A stretch of DNA of 64,000 bases from Marinobacter guineae (GTDB lineage: Bacteria; Pseudomonadota; Gammaproteobacteria; Pseudomonadales; Oleiphilaceae), in assembly GCF_002744735.1 (NCBI RefSeq), contig NZ_KZ319342.1:1-64000 (forward strand). The letters run 5' to 3'. The stretch's first letter is position 1. Each line of letters begins with the position of its first letter. A program made the position numbers and the translations under genes. Below are positions 36,947-46,046 of the stretch, piece by piece. The notes under the pieces were generated by a model. That model did not search any database. It was not told the origin of the DNA and saw nothing but the letters and a program-made list of their open reading frames with translations.

Positions 36947-37966
36947 ATGTACGGCGTTATCCGCAACCTGCTTTTCCGATTACCACCGGAGCAGGCCCAT
37001 AATATTGCATTGAACGGTCTTGATGTTGCGCAACGGCTGGGCGTTTTGAGCGCTTTCGCGCCAAAGTTAGATTCATTGCCAGTAAATGTTATGGGGCTGG
37101 ACTTTCCGAACCCGGTCGGGCTGGCTGCAGGGTTGGATAAAAACGCCGATCATCTCGATGCCCTGGGGGCCCTGGGCTTCGGATTTATAGAAGTAGGTAC
37201 GGTCACACCACTTGCCCAGCCTGGCAACCCCAAGCCTCGCATGTTCAGATTGCCGGAGCATCAGGCCATCATTAATCGGATGGGCTTTAATAACGAAGGG
37301 CTGGAACACCTGCTCGACCGTGTGGATAAACGCCGTTACAGGGGCGTGCTCGGAATAAACGTGGGTAAGAATAAGGATACGCCCAATGACCAATCCGAGT
37401 CGGACTACCGAAAGGGCATTTCCGCGGTCTATACACGGGCTGACTACATAACGGTAAATGTATCCTCGCCCAACACGCCCGGGCTTCGTGATCTGCAATT
37501 TGGTGATTCTCTGAAAGGGCTTCTGGCGGCGATCAAGGATGAGCAGTTCCAGTGCGAGAAACAGCATGGCCGGTATGTACCTGTCGCCGTGAAAATTGCT
37601 CCGGATATGGACGACGAGGGTATCCGGTTCGTCGCAACGGCTTTGAGGGAGACAGGACTGGACGGGGTGATCGCCACTAACACCACTATCAGCCGTGACG
37701 CCGTTACGGGTCATCGCCATGCAGACGAAGCCGGCGGTCTCAGTGGTGCGCCTGTTCGCGAGGCCTCACTGAGAGTCATCAAGGGTCTTTACGCAGAACT
37801 GGGTGATTCACTGCCGATTATCGGAGTGGGTGGCATTATCGATGGCGAGAGCGCTGCGGAAAAGGTCCGTGCCGGCGCAAAACTGGTGCAGGTGTACACC
37901 GGCTTTATTTACCGTGGGCCCGATCTGATTCGGGAGGCGGTGGAAGCCATCCGGCAGGTGAAATGA
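36947..37966 (+). CDS. pyrD: dihydroorotate dehydrogenase (quinone)
   Basis: A 339-residue class 2 enzyme that oxidises dihydroorotate to orotate at the inner membrane using quinone. The N-terminal amphipathic helices (YGVIRNLLFRLPPEQAHNIA) mark the quinone-type subfamily, with FMN-binding GLAAGLDKNAD, the catalytic serine in NVSSPNTPGLRDLQ and GVGGI near the end. ATG 36947 is chosen over 36896 because the family begins at this helix. Second pyrimidine gene in the window besides pyrF. Confidence 0.96.
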   Translation: MYGVIRNLLFRLPPEQAHNIALNGLDVAQRLGVLSAFAPKLDSLPVNVMGLDFPNPVGLAAGLDKNADHLDALGALGFGFIEVGTVTPLAQPGNPKPRMFRLPEHQAIINRMGFNNEGLEHLLDRVDKRRYRGVLGINVGKNKDTPNDQSESDYRKGISAVYTRADYITVNVSSPNTPGLRDLQFGDSLKGLLAAIKDEQFQCEKQHGRYVPVAVKIAPDMDDEGIRFVATALRETGLDGVIATNTTISRDAVTGHRHADEAGGLSGAPVREASLRVIKGLYAELGDSLPIIGVGGIIDGESAAEKVRAGAKLVQVYTGFIYRGPDLIREAVEAIRQVK

Positions 37967-37989
37967 TTTGCGGGCCCTGAAACGAAGAT

Positions 37990-38067
37990 GGGCCCGCTTA
38001 GCGGGCCCTTGCGGGGAATGAACCCCGTGGCGCTTCATCGCATGGTACGGGGCGGGAAGCCCCGTTT
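37990..38067. terminator. hairpin cluster between convergent pyrD and rmf
   Basis: Three GC-rich hairpins follow pyrD: GGGCCCGC-TTA-GCGGGCCC (37990-38008), a GGGG/CCCC pair at 38013-38026, and ACGGGGC-GGGAA-GCCCCGT (38047-38065) followed by TT. No hairpin has a long T run, so termination here is likely but not certain. They lie between convergent genes. Confidence 0.5.
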
Positions 38068-38137
38068 GGATTGCTCTGAGTACTGCGTCAAATTGTGTAG
38101 AAAAAGATCAGATTAAGATTCGGGGTTAATTCAGGCG

Positions 38138-38350
38138 TCACGCCGTCGTAACGTTCGCCAGTTTATGGATGCCGGATACGCCGGTCATGCCCTCCCATTG
38201 ATCTGTGCGGCCTTCTCGCCACCCGTTTAGCCATTCCTGGCGAACTTCCGCCTGTTCAAGCGGGCAGCTGTCTTTGGATTTTCCGGACACGCCAGCGAGA
38301 TAACCCCGCTTGAATGCACGAGCGTACATGTCTCTTTTCTGTCTTTTCAT
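38138..38350 (-). CDS. rmf: ribosome modulation factor
   Basis: A 70-residue basic protein starting MKRQKRDMYARAFKRGY, with the conserved SKDSCP and EWLNGWREG of RMF. It pairs 70S ribosomes into inactive 100S dimers in stationary phase. The start at 38350 is chosen over 38437 because it matches the E. coli start exactly; the upstream codons have no similarity. It is convergent with pyrD. Confidence 0.95.
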   Translation of the reverse strand: MKRQKRDMYARAFKRGYLAGVSGKSKDSCPLEQAEVRQEWLNGWREGRTDQWEGMTGVSGIHKLANVTTA

Positions 38351-38669
38351 GCCGTTCCTCACTAATGGATTAACAGAACAAGCGTGTACACATCTGCAGT
38401 GGCCTTGACGAGTGTTATCCTCTCGGGGATAACCCACTATTGTCAGCTTGAGCCAGAGCAGTCAGGATCCTGTTAACGGAAGGTTTTTTCCTTCCGGAAC
38501 GACGCGTCAATTACAAGGTAAGTCGAACCTCGCGCTGAAGTACACTATTTATTTCATCTATGTGACGCTTTTTTTATAGTTTTATGAAATAAAGAATGGC
38601 GCCGGGATTCGGTAACGGCTGCTATTCCGGAAACTTACCCCCAAGCCGCCAATGAACCAGGAGTTGATC
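38351..38669. other. 319-base divergent region between rmf and rlmKL
   Basis: Upstream of both genes. AT-rich near the middle, with a 10-base inverted repeat TTTATTTCAT (38548-38557) and ATGAAATAAA (38584-38593) separated by 26 bases. No gene seen. It probably carries the promoters for both genes. Confidence 0.5.
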
Positions 38670-40844
38670 TTGTCCAAATCTGTCTTTTTCGTAACCTGTC
38701 CGAAGGGCCTGGAATACCTTCTGGCGGACGAGCTCAACACGTTCGGGCTGGACACCGTGCGCAATGCGCCGGCCGGCGTCTGGGTGGAAGGCCCCCTGGA
38801 GGGCGGTTACCGGGCTTGTCTCTGGTCCCGCCTGGCCAACCGGGTGATCCTTCACATAGATGAAGTGGATGCCACCAGTGGCGATGAGCTCTATGACGGC
38901 GTAGTGCACATGGACTGGCAGCAGCACATTCCGGTGCAGGGCAGTTTCCGGGTTACCTTCCTGGGGCAGAACGACGCTATCCGCAACACCCAATATGGCG
39001 CCCAGCGCGTTAAGGATGGCATTGTTGACAGGTTTCAGGCCAATGGCGGCCCACGGCCCTCGGTGGATGCCAAGAATCCTGATGTGACTATTTCGGCCCG
39101 GCTTAACCGGGGGCGGCTGGCCATTGGCATTGACCTCAGCGGTCACAGCCTGCATATGCGGGGATATCGGACCGACAAAGGCATCGCACCATTGAAGGAA
39201 AACCTCGCAGCGGCACTGCTGATACGGGCAGGCTGGCCAGAGATCGCCGCCGGCGGCGGCGATTTCGTAGACCCCATGTGCGGTTCCGGCACCCTGGTTA
39301 TTGAAGCCGCCATGATGGCGCTGGATCTGGCTCCTGGCCGCAAGCAGGAACGGTTCGGGTTTGAGCATTGGCCCGGCCATCAACCCGACCTTTGGCTGTC
39401 TCTCCGGCAGGAAGCAGAGCGTCGTGCTCACGAAGGCAAACAGGGCCGCATTCCCAGGCTGGCCGGGTTTGATCAGGACAGCCGGGTGATTGCGACGGCC
39501 TGGAAAAATATTCAACGGGCAGGGCTGGAGAGTCAGGTGAACGTTGAGACGTGCCCTGTGGATGCCTTGCAACTCGAAGGAGAGTGGTCGGAGCAGGGAC
39601 TGGTGCTGACCAATCCTCCTTACGGTGAGCGTCTGAGTGAGCGCAAGGAACTGGGAGCCCTCTATCAGGCCCTGGGCGAAGCGGTGAAACGGACCGTGCC
39701 TGGCTGGCGTCTCGGCGTGTTCACCGGTGTGCCGGAGTTCGGTAAGTCCATTGGTCTGCGCAGTTATAAGCAGTATCGGTTGTTCAACGGTAAGTTGCCC
39801 GCTCAGCTGTTGTTGTTCCAGGTGGATGAAGTCAGCGCCATGACCCCAAGGGAACCCGACGTTCCCGGTGAGGTGACGCCCCGTATTGCCAACGAGGAGC
39901 GCGCCGCTATGCTGCGCAACCGGTTGAAGAAGAACATGAAGACCATCGGCCAGTGGGCGAGAAAACAGGGCATTGGCTGCTACCGGTTGTACGATGCGGA
40001 TATGCCGGAGTTTGCTCTGGCTATCGATATCTACGAAGGACGGGTGCACGTTCAGGAGTATCTGGCGCCAAAATCCGTGGACGAGCGCTCGGCGCGCGAG
40101 CGGCTTGCAGAAGCTCTTGCCGTGATCCCTGAGGCTCTGGATATCGAGCGTGAGAACATGGTGTGCAAGCAGCGCCAGCGCCAGACCGGCACCAGTCAGT
40201 ACGAGAAACAGGCGGCCAGCGGTGAGTTTTTCAAGGTGCACGAATACGGCTGCGTGCTCAAGGTCAACCTGAAGGATTATCTGGATACCGGGCTGTTCCT
40301 GGATCACCGTCCGGTACGGCACTGGATTCAGCAGCACGCAGCAAACAAGCGGTTCCTGAACCTGTTCTGTTACACAGGCGCGGCCACGGTGCATGCGGCA
40401 GTGGGTGGCGCCAGCCGGTCACTGAGTCTGGACATGTCGAAGACCTATGTCAGTTGGGCGGAGGACAATCTGGCCCTGAATCGCGCCGACCCAAAGAAAC
40501 ACCGGGTAGAGCAGGCGGATTGCCTGGCCTGGCTTGCGGACCGGAAGACGGCGGATCAGCGATTTGATCTGATTTTCATGGATCCGCCGACCTTCTCCAA
40601 TTCAGCGAGGATGGCGGGCGTGCTGGATATCCAGAAGGATCACCCGAAGCTGATCCGGCAGGCCATGGCGCGGCTGAGTTCCGACGGGTTGCTGATTTTT
40701 TCCAATAATTTCCGCCGGTTCAAGCTGGATGATGAGTTGGAAAATGAGTTCGAGGTTACCGAGGTTACGCAGGATACTCTGGATAAGGATTTTCAGCGCA
40801 ACGCCCGGATTCACCGGTGCTGGCATATTCGCCATCAGGCCTGA
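38670..40844 (+). CDS. rlmL: fused 23S rRNA methyltransferase RlmKL (m2G2445 / m7G2069)
   Basis: A 724-residue fusion. It has a THUMP domain (about 45-155), an RlmL methyltransferase with DPMCGSGTLVIEAA and the catalytic NPPYGERL, and a C-terminal RlmK methyltransferase (about 460-724) with NLFCYTGAATVHAA and DPPTFSNS. It modifies G2445 and G2069 of 23S rRNA. The TTG at 38670 is preferred because AGGAG (38656-38660) lies 9 bases before it, while the ATG at 38652 has no ribosome binding site. It ends 5 bases from the next convergent gene. Confidence 0.92.
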   Translation: MSKSVFFVTCPKGLEYLLADELNTFGLDTVRNAPAGVWVEGPLEGGYRACLWSRLANRVILHIDEVDATSGDELYDGVVHMDWQQHIPVQGSFRVTFLGQNDAIRNTQYGAQRVKDGIVDRFQANGGPRPSVDAKNPDVTISARLNRGRLAIGIDLSGHSLHMRGYRTDKGIAPLKENLAAALLIRAGWPEIAAGGGDFVDPMCGSGTLVIEAAMMALDLAPGRKQERFGFEHWPGHQPDLWLSLRQEAERRAHEGKQGRIPRLAGFDQDSRVIATAWKNIQRAGLESQVNVETCPVDALQLEGEWSEQGLVLTNPPYGERLSERKELGALYQALGEAVKRTVPGWRLGVFTGVPEFGKSIGLRSYKQYRLFNGKLPAQLLLFQVDEVSAMTPREPDVPGEVTPRIANEERAAMLRNRLKKNMKTIGQWARKQGIGCYRLYDADMPEFALAIDIYEGRVHVQEYLAPKSVDERSARERLAEALAVIPEALDIERENMVCKQRQRQTGTSQYEKQAASGEFFKVHEYGCVLKVNLKDYLDTGLFLDHRPVRHWIQQHAANKRFLNLFCYTGAATVHAAVGGASRSLSLDMSKTYVSWAEDNLALNRADPKKHRVEQADCLAWLADRKTADQRFDLIFMDPPTFSNSARMAGVLDIQKDHPKLIRQAMARLSSDGLLIFSNNFRRFKLDDELENEFEVTEVTQDTLDKDFQRNARIHRCWHIRHQA

Positions 40845-40849
40845 TCCAA

Positions 40850-41458
40850 CTAAAACTCGTACCTCAAGCCGCCTGAGAACTGGAATGTATTCACATCCGA
40901 ACCGGTGTCCTTGAACAGCTTCCCACCTTCAAACACCAGATAGGTGTCGTCCATCACCTCGAAGTCCAGGCCGGCAATCCAGCTTACGCTGAAGCCGCTG
41001 TCTGGAAATTCGCCTTCGAGGTCGAGGAACGGTTTGTTGCGGTCTGCTGCCGGATTGGTGATTTCAGCTTCGCCGTGGATGTAGGAAAAGCCGAACTGGC
41101 CATAAAGGTTGGCGTAGTCGGTGATGGGATAGTGCAGGCCCATGTACCAGCTGGCGAAGTAGTCGACGGTGAGGGTGAGGTCGCTGTCCGGAACTTCGGC
41201 GCCTTTGAATCCGCCGCCGGCGCGGAGTTCGGCGTGGAACAGGTCGGTTATATGGCCGCCGACCACTAGCGTGCCACCGGTGCCCCAGGCGGTTTCCTTG
41301 GTTGTTTCACCGATTGTGCGGTGGTTGAAGGTGGTCGCCATCAGGCCGATATAGTGTTTGTCTTCCCTCGACGTTTCCTGGGCCAGTACGGCCTGGGAGG
41401 CGAAAAGCAGGGCGGTTACCAATGTGGTGGTTAGGGGCGTTCGCACAACCTTGTTCAT
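40850..41458 (-). CDS. outer-membrane beta-barrel protein of unknown function
   Basis: A 202-residue protein with a signal peptide (residues 1-26, ending AVLA-QE), then alternating strands such as LFHAELRAGGGF, DYFASWYMGLHYPI and LYGQFGFSYIHGEA, and a final aromatic residue (GGLRYEF) as in outer-membrane barrels. It resembles the OmpA-like or opacity barrels with about eight strands. No extra domain is present. The function is unknown. It is convergent with rlmL. Confidence 0.82.
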   Translation of the reverse strand: MNKVVRTPLTTTLVTALLFASQAVLAQETSREDKHYIGLMATTFNHRTIGETTKETAWGTGGTLVVGGHITDLFHAELRAGGGFKGAEVPDSDLTLTVDYFASWYMGLHYPITDYANLYGQFGFSYIHGEAEITNPAADRNKPFLDLEGEFPDSGFSVSWIAGLDFEVMDDTYLVFEGGKLFKDTGSDVNTFQFSGGLRYEF

Positions 41459-41565
41459 TGTTATCGGGCTTCCTGACGTAGGCGAATACGGGCTGATTCT
41501 GCCTTGTGTAACCGATTGTTACGTCGACCCGTGTCACACTTCCCTGTGTCGGTCTTGCCCTGTTT

Positions 41566-42051
41566 TCAGTCTTCGTCGAACAGGCCTTCTTCCCGGGCCA
41601 TAAGGAGTAGGGCGTAAACTCCGCTCTCCGGCAGTTGCGGTTCCAGACTCTCCTCGAACAGGAGCTGCTGGCGGCGGTCTTCCAGAGTTTCGCTGTCCAG
41701 GTCGGTGATGAGTTCGCTGATCGGGGCGATCTCGAAGGGCGCTTCCTGCTCCACCGCGGTGAAAATCAGATCAACCAGGATTTCGTCCGGATCCAGGCCG
41801 TCTACATATACGGTCTGGTCTGGCAGGTCCTGGTGCAGTTCCCGGGCCAGTTCGATCAGGGGCACACCCTGTTCCTCAAGGTACAGCAGGTCGATATCGC
41901 CCAGGTCGCCGTCCTCCGGGAGCCAGTCGTCGGAGGGGGCAATTACGACGGTTTTCATGCGACCGTCTTCCAGTGACCAGGACATGGCTATGGGGAAGAG
42001 GGCATCGTCGGTCTGGCAGTATTCAATATCGAGAAATCTCGGTGCAGGCAC
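41566..42051 (-). CDS. conserved hypothetical acidic protein
   Basis: I do not recognise the family. From the GTG at 42051 the protein has 161 residues and is strongly acidic, with DDALFPIAMSWSLEDGRMKT, PSDDWLPEDGDLGDIDLLYL, and a helical C-terminal half. There is no signal peptide or membrane segment, so it is likely cytoplasmic. GTG at 42051 is preferred since GGGAG lies 6 bases upstream; an ATG at 42129 would add 26 residues but overlaps the promoter region of apeB. It is divergent from apeB. Confidence 0.7.
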   Translation of the reverse strand: MPAPRFLDIEYCQTDDALFPIAMSWSLEDGRMKTVVIAPSDDWLPEDGDLGDIDLLYLEEQGVPLIELARELHQDLPDQTVYVDGLDPDEILVDLIFTAVEQEAPFEIAPISELITDLDSETLEDRRQQLLFEESLEPQLPESGVYALLLMAREEGLFDED

Positions 42052-42169
42052 GGTGGGCTCCCGGTAGTTGGTTTGTGACCCGGTTATAGGGAATGTCCGT
42101 TGACTCAGTATGAGGCTTTGAGGCTTCATGCCATACTGTTATGGCAATTATCTTTCAATCAGGGACATC

Positions 42170-43459
42170 ATGGAACACGCTGAATTTAGCAAAGATTTAT
42201 TGAAGTTTCTGAACACGTCGCCCACGCCCTGGCATGCCGTGGCGACCATGAAGCAGCGGCTTGATGCTGCCGGTTTTCAGGAGCTGGACGAGCGCGAGGA
42301 CTGGTCGCTGGCCCAGAATCAGGGTTATTACGTTATCCGTAACGGCTCGTCGATCATCGCCTTTCGCACTGGCAGCAAGGATGTCACCACATCGGGTATC
42401 CGCATGGTCGGTGCTCACACTGACAGTCCCTGCCTGAAGGTTAAGCCGAATCCCGAGTTGCGCCGCAAAGGCTTTTTTCAGCTCGGAGTGGAAGTCTATG
42501 GCGGCGTCCTGCTCAATCCCTGGTTTGACCGGGATCTGTCTCTGGCTGGTCGGGTTACGGTGCTGGATGAGGAAGGCAAGGTGCGGGATACCCTGGTGGA
42601 TTTCCGTAAGCCTGTGGCGTTTATTCCGAGCCTCGCCATCCACCTGGATCGGGAAGCCAACACCAATCGAACGGTGAATGCCCAGACCGACCTGCCGCCG
42701 GTCCTGATGCAGGTACCCGAAAACGACACGACCAGCTTTGTCGACCTGTTGTCGCGCCAGATTGCCGCCGAATCCGGGCTCAGTGTCCGCAAGGTGTTGG
42801 GTTACGAACTGAGTTTCTATGATGCCCGGGAAGCCTCATTCGTGGGTCTGCGGGATGAATTTATTGCCTCCGCCCGGCTGGACAATCTGCTGAGTTGTCA
42901 CATTGGTCTTCAGGCCTTGTTGACGGCGTCCGGAGACGAGGCAGCACTGCTGGTGTGCAATGATCACGAAGAGGTTGGCAGCATGTCTGCCGAGGGTGCC
43001 CAGGGGCCGTTCCTGACCGCCGTTCTGGACCGTTGGGCCGGTGCCGGCAAGGCCCGGGCCATTGCCCGCTCGATGATGGTCTCTGCAGACAACGCCCATG
43101 GTGTTCACCCGAATTACCTGGACAAGCACGATGAAAATCACGGACCGATTCTGAATCAGGGCCCGGTCATAAAGGTCAATCATAACCAGCGCTATGCGAC
43201 CAACAGCCGGTCGGCAGCCGTGTATCGCCACATCAGTGACGAGCTTGGCCTGCCGCACCAGACCTTTGTGGTGCGAAGCGACATGGGCTGCGGGAGCACC
43301 ATCGGCCCTCTGACGGCTGGAAATCTGGGTGTGACCACCCTGGATATAGGCGTGCCCCAGTTTGGCATGCACTCCATTCGTGAACTGATCGGGACCGAGG
43401 ATGGCTTCACGCTGTTCCGGGTGCTGGCCGAGTTCATGCAGCGCGAACAGGTTTTCTGA
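42170..43459 (+). CDS. apeB: M18 family aminopeptidase
   Basis: A 429-residue zinc aminopeptidase of the aspartyl/M18 group. Metal and catalytic motifs are [12 protein letters not shown] near residue 83, [13 protein letters not shown] near 265, and the late H in [10 protein letters not shown]. It releases N-terminal residues from peptides in the cytoplasm. ATG 42170 is chosen over the upstream GTG-type frame at 42128 because the family starts [10 protein letters not shown]. Followed by a terminator and the second tRNA-Asn. Confidence 0.92.
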   Translation: MEHAEFSKDLLKFLNTSPTPWHAVATMKQRLDAAGFQELDEREDWSLAQNQGYYVIRNGSSIIAFRTGSKDVTTSGIRMVGAHTDSPCLKVKPNPELRRKGFFQLGVEVYGGVLLNPWFDRDLSLAGRVTVLDEEGKVRDTLVDFRKPVAFIPSLAIHLDREANTNRTVNAQTDLPPVLMQVPENDTTSFVDLLSRQIAAESGLSVRKVLGYELSFYDAREASFVGLRDEFIASARLDNLLSCHIGLQALLTASGDEAALLVCNDHEEVGSMSAEGAQGPFLTAVLDRWAGAGKARAIARSMMVSADNAHGVHPNYLDKHDENHGPILNQGPVIKVNHNQRYATNSRSAAVYRHISDELGLPHQTFVVRSDMGCGSTIGPLTAGNLGVTTLDIGVPQFGMHSIRELIGTEDGFTLFRVLAEFMQREQVF

Positions 43460-43471
43460 AGCTGAAACGAA

Positions 43472-43505
43472 AAATGCCGCTGTGTCAGATGAGACAGCGG
43501 CATTT
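43472..43505 (-). terminator. terminator between apeB and tRNA-Asn
   Basis: AAATGCCGCTGT and ACAGCGGCATTT form a 12-bp stem with a 10-base loop. The minus strand continues with T bases (TTTCG), so it serves the tRNA, and the plus strand end of apeB is also covered. Confidence 0.75.
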
Positions 43506-43514
43506 CGGAATAAG

Positions 43515-43590
43515 TGGCTCCCCGAGCTGGGCTCGAACCAGCGACAAACGGATTAACAGTCCGTTGCTCTACCAACTGAGCTATCGGGGA
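43515..43590 (-). tRNA. tRNA-Asn (GTT), second copy
   Basis: Identical over all 76 bases to the tRNA at 28809, with anticodon GTT and encoded CCA. It also lies on the minus strand and has its own terminator. Confidence 0.97.
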
Positions 43591-43662
43591 ACAGCATCAA
43601 TCGGCGCGCATATTAAGCGCTTTGATTTGCCGGGTCAACCCCATGATATGAAAGGCTAAAAA

Positions 43663-44628
43663 TTGTACGAAAGTAAGATCCTTCACTACCGACCGCCACC
43701 CTGGTTGCGTAATGGCCATGTTCAGTCTGTCTGGCCAACGTTGTTTCGCCGGGTGCCGATGGTAAATCCGGAAACTGAAATCCTGCCTACGCCGGATAAC
43801 GATGAGCTGCATCTGGACTGGTATCGGCAGGGGAGTAGTCGGCTGGCAATTGTTTCCCATGGTTTGGAGGGGCACAGCCGCCGGCCCTATGTGCTTGGTC
43901 TGACCCGGGCTCTCCTCCGTGAAGGCTGGGACGTTCTGGCCTGGAATTTCCGCTCCTGTGGTGGCGTGATGAACCACCAGCCAAGGTTCTATCACAGCGG
44001 CGCCACCGAGGATCTGAGTCTGGTAGTAAATCGAGGATTGGCAGACACCTACGAGACTTTGTTCATGTCAGGCTTCAGCATGGGCGGCAACCTGACGCTG
44101 CTCTACCTCGGCGAGCAGGGCGAGCAGGTGGACAGCAGAATTTGTGGCGCCGTCGCCTATTCCGTACCCTGCGACCTTGCGGGCAGTGCGGATATGCTGG
44201 CTCTGCCCAGTCGGAAGATCTACATGCAGAGGTTTTTGCGGGACCTCAAGGTCAAGATGCAGGAAAAAGCGGAAAAATTCCCGGAGCTGATTGATGTTTC
44301 CGGTTTTGATTCAATCCGCAGTTTTCATGAATTCGATAATCATTACACGGCGCCTCTGCACGGTTTCAGGGACGCCCAGGATTACTGGGCCCGGTGTTCG
44401 GCGCTTGGCCGGCTGAAAGATATCCGGGTACCTGCCCTGATGGTGAATGCAGCAGATGACCCATTCCTGTCCCCTGAGTGCTTTCCGGAATCCCGCCGCG
44501 TGCTCGGTGCCCATGTTGGGCTGGAAGTCCCCCGTTGGGGCGGCCATGTCGGCTTTGTAGAGCATGCCCGTGACGGATTCTACTGGTCAGAGCGCCGGGC
44601 ACTGGCCTTCCTGCAATCCATGGCCTGA
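43663..44628 (+). CDS. YheT-like alpha/beta hydrolase
   Basis: A 321-residue alpha/beta-hydrolase of the YheT group. It starts with the family-specific PPPWLRNGHVQSVWPTLFRR, has a nucleophile elbow GFSMGGN near residue 138, the Asp in VNAADDPFLS and the late His in WGGHVGFVEH. Substrates of this group are not well established; esterase activity is likely. The start is TTG at 43663 with AAAGG 8 bases before it. It is convergent with tesA. Confidence 0.88.
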   Translation: MYESKILHYRPPPWLRNGHVQSVWPTLFRRVPMVNPETEILPTPDNDELHLDWYRQGSSRLAIVSHGLEGHSRRPYVLGLTRALLREGWDVLAWNFRSCGGVMNHQPRFYHSGATEDLSLVVNRGLADTYETLFMSGFSMGGNLTLLYLGEQGEQVDSRICGAVAYSVPCDLAGSADMLALPSRKIYMQRFLRDLKVKMQEKAEKFPELIDVSGFDSIRSFHEFDNHYTAPLHGFRDAQDYWARCSALGRLKDIRVPALMVNAADDPFLSPECFPESRRVLGAHVGLEVPRWGGHVGFVEHARDGFYWSERRALAFLQSMA

Positions 44629-44635
44629 GCCAGCG

Positions 44636-45265
44636 TCACTTCAGGATCGGCCTGATCACCGGCCAGACGTTTTCCAGCAGCTTGTGCTGGGCCTCTTCCG
44701 TGGGGTGAATGCCGTCGTCCTGCATCAGTCCGTCCTGGTTGTAGATACCATCAAGAAAGAAGGGAACCAGGTCAGTGTCATAACGGTCTGACAGTTTCGG
44801 ATAGATGTCGGCAAACATCTGGGTATATCGCTCGCCGTAATTCGGCGGTATTTGCATGCCCACCAGCACCGCCCGGGCGCCGGAAGCCTGAATCTGTTTA
44901 ATCATGGAGGCAAGATTGGATTCGATGACATTGGGTGGAAAACCGCGCAGGCCATCGTTGCCGCCCAGTTCGATGATTACAACCTCTGGGTCGTTCTCCT
45001 CTATCAGCTCGGGCAGACGGCGAGCACCACCATCGGTGGTTTCTCCACTGATGCTGGCATTTACCACTTCCCAGTCAGCCAGACCGTTGTTATCCAGCCG
45101 GTCACGCAGCAACTGCACCCAGGCAGTCTCGGAGGGCACGCCATAAGCCGCACTAAGGCTGTCTCCCAAAATAAGGAGTGTGTTCTGGCTGGCCGCCGCT
45201 GGCAGTGCCAGCAACATTGCCATGAGAAAAAGAATTGATCTGACGTACACCAATGCCGTATGCAT
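44636..45265 (-). CDS. tesA: periplasmic SGNH arylesterase/thioesterase, TesA type
   Basis: A 209-residue GDSL hydrolase with a signal peptide (ending PAAAS). Catalytic blocks are GDSLSAAYG, the oxyanion GGNDGLRG and the DGIHPT dyad, as in E. coli TesA and Pseudomonas arylesterases. An in-frame GTG at 45280 would add 5 residues. It is divergent from the ybbA-like gene, a neighbourhood conserved as tesA-ybbA-ybbP in E. coli. Confidence 0.92.
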   Translation of the reverse strand: MHTALVYVRSILFLMAMLLALPAAASQNTLLILGDSLSAAYGVPSETAWVQLLRDRLDNNGLADWEVVNASISGETTDGGARRLPELIEENDPEVVIIELGGNDGLRGFPPNVIESNLASMIKQIQASGARAVLVGMQIPPNYGERYTQMFADIYPKLSDRYDTDLVPFFLDGIYNQDGLMQDDGIHPTEEAQHKLLENVWPVIRPILK

Positions 45266-45317
45266 AGAAAACTTATACACCTTATTCCGTGTTCAGAACC
45301 CAGGATCGGGAGATTCC

Positions 45318-46046
45318 GTGAATCAGATGACCAATGTTAACCCGGAAAGCCAAAGCCCCATGTTACGAGTGGAAAACCTGACTCATCGCGTCAGCCTTGA
45401 AACCGATACGCTGACGATCTTGCAGGGGGTCAATCTCGAAATCAATCGGGGAGAATCCGTAGCCATCGTTGGTCGGTCCGGTTCCGGCAAAACCACGTTG
45501 CTGGGATTGCTTGCGGGTCTTGATACGCCAAGTGACGGAACGGTTGAGCTGGACGGCTCGGTGATCAGTGAGCTCAGCGAGGACGAGCGGGCGAAGCTCC
45601 GCGCCCACCGGGTCGGATTTGTGTTTCAGTCATTTCAGCTGCTGCCAGCTCTGACCGCGCTCGAGAACGTTATGCTGCCACTGGAGTTGGCCGGAATGGA
45701 AGCGCCCGAGAAAAGAGCTCGGGAACTCCTTGAACGGGTGGGGCTGGGCGAGCGCCTGACTCACACGCCAAGACAGCTATCTGGCGGTGAACAGCAGCGC
45801 GTGGCGATTGCCCGGGCGTTCGCCTCAGACCCCCTGATCCTGTTTGCCGATGAGCCGACCGGCAACCTCGATAACCGCACCGGCGCTGCGGTTTCTGATT
45901 TGCTTATGGCACTGAACCGAGAGCAGGGCACCACGCTGGTGATGGTGACCCACGATGAACAGTTGGCTGTCCGCTGTAGCCGACAGTTCCACATTGAAGC
46001 CGGGGTGCTGACAGAGCCGGAAGCGGCGCGGGAGCTGGCACACTGA
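45318..46046 (+). CDS. ybbA: ABC transporter ATP-binding protein, YbbA type
   Basis: A 242-residue ATPase of the MacB/LolD group: Walker A GRSGSGKTT, Q-loop FQSFQLLPALTALEN, signature LSGGEQQRV and Walker B LFADEPTGNLD. The GTG at 45318 is selected since GGGAG precedes it by 5 bases; the longer frame from 45180 would run into tesA. It shares one base with the permease gene. The pair probably works on hydrophobic or envelope substrates, not known in detail. Confidence 0.92.
   Translation: MNQMTNVNPESQSPMLRVENLTHRVSLETDTLTILQGVNLEINRGESVAIVGRSGSGKTTLLGLLAGLDTPSDGTVELDGSVISELSEDERAKLRAHRVGFVFQSFQLLPALTALENVMLPLELAGMEAPEKRARELLERVGLGERLTHTPRQLSGGEQQRVAIARAFASDPLILFADEPTGNLDNRTGAAVSDLLMALNREQGTTLVMVTHDEQLAVRCSRQFHIEAGVLTEPEAARELAH

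Noticed and set aside
38622-40394. 590-codon open frame antisense to rlmKL
   Set aside because: It mirrors a conserved, fully intact gene in another frame, lacks a ribosome binding site and shows no family motif. Long antisense frames are common in GC-rich genes.
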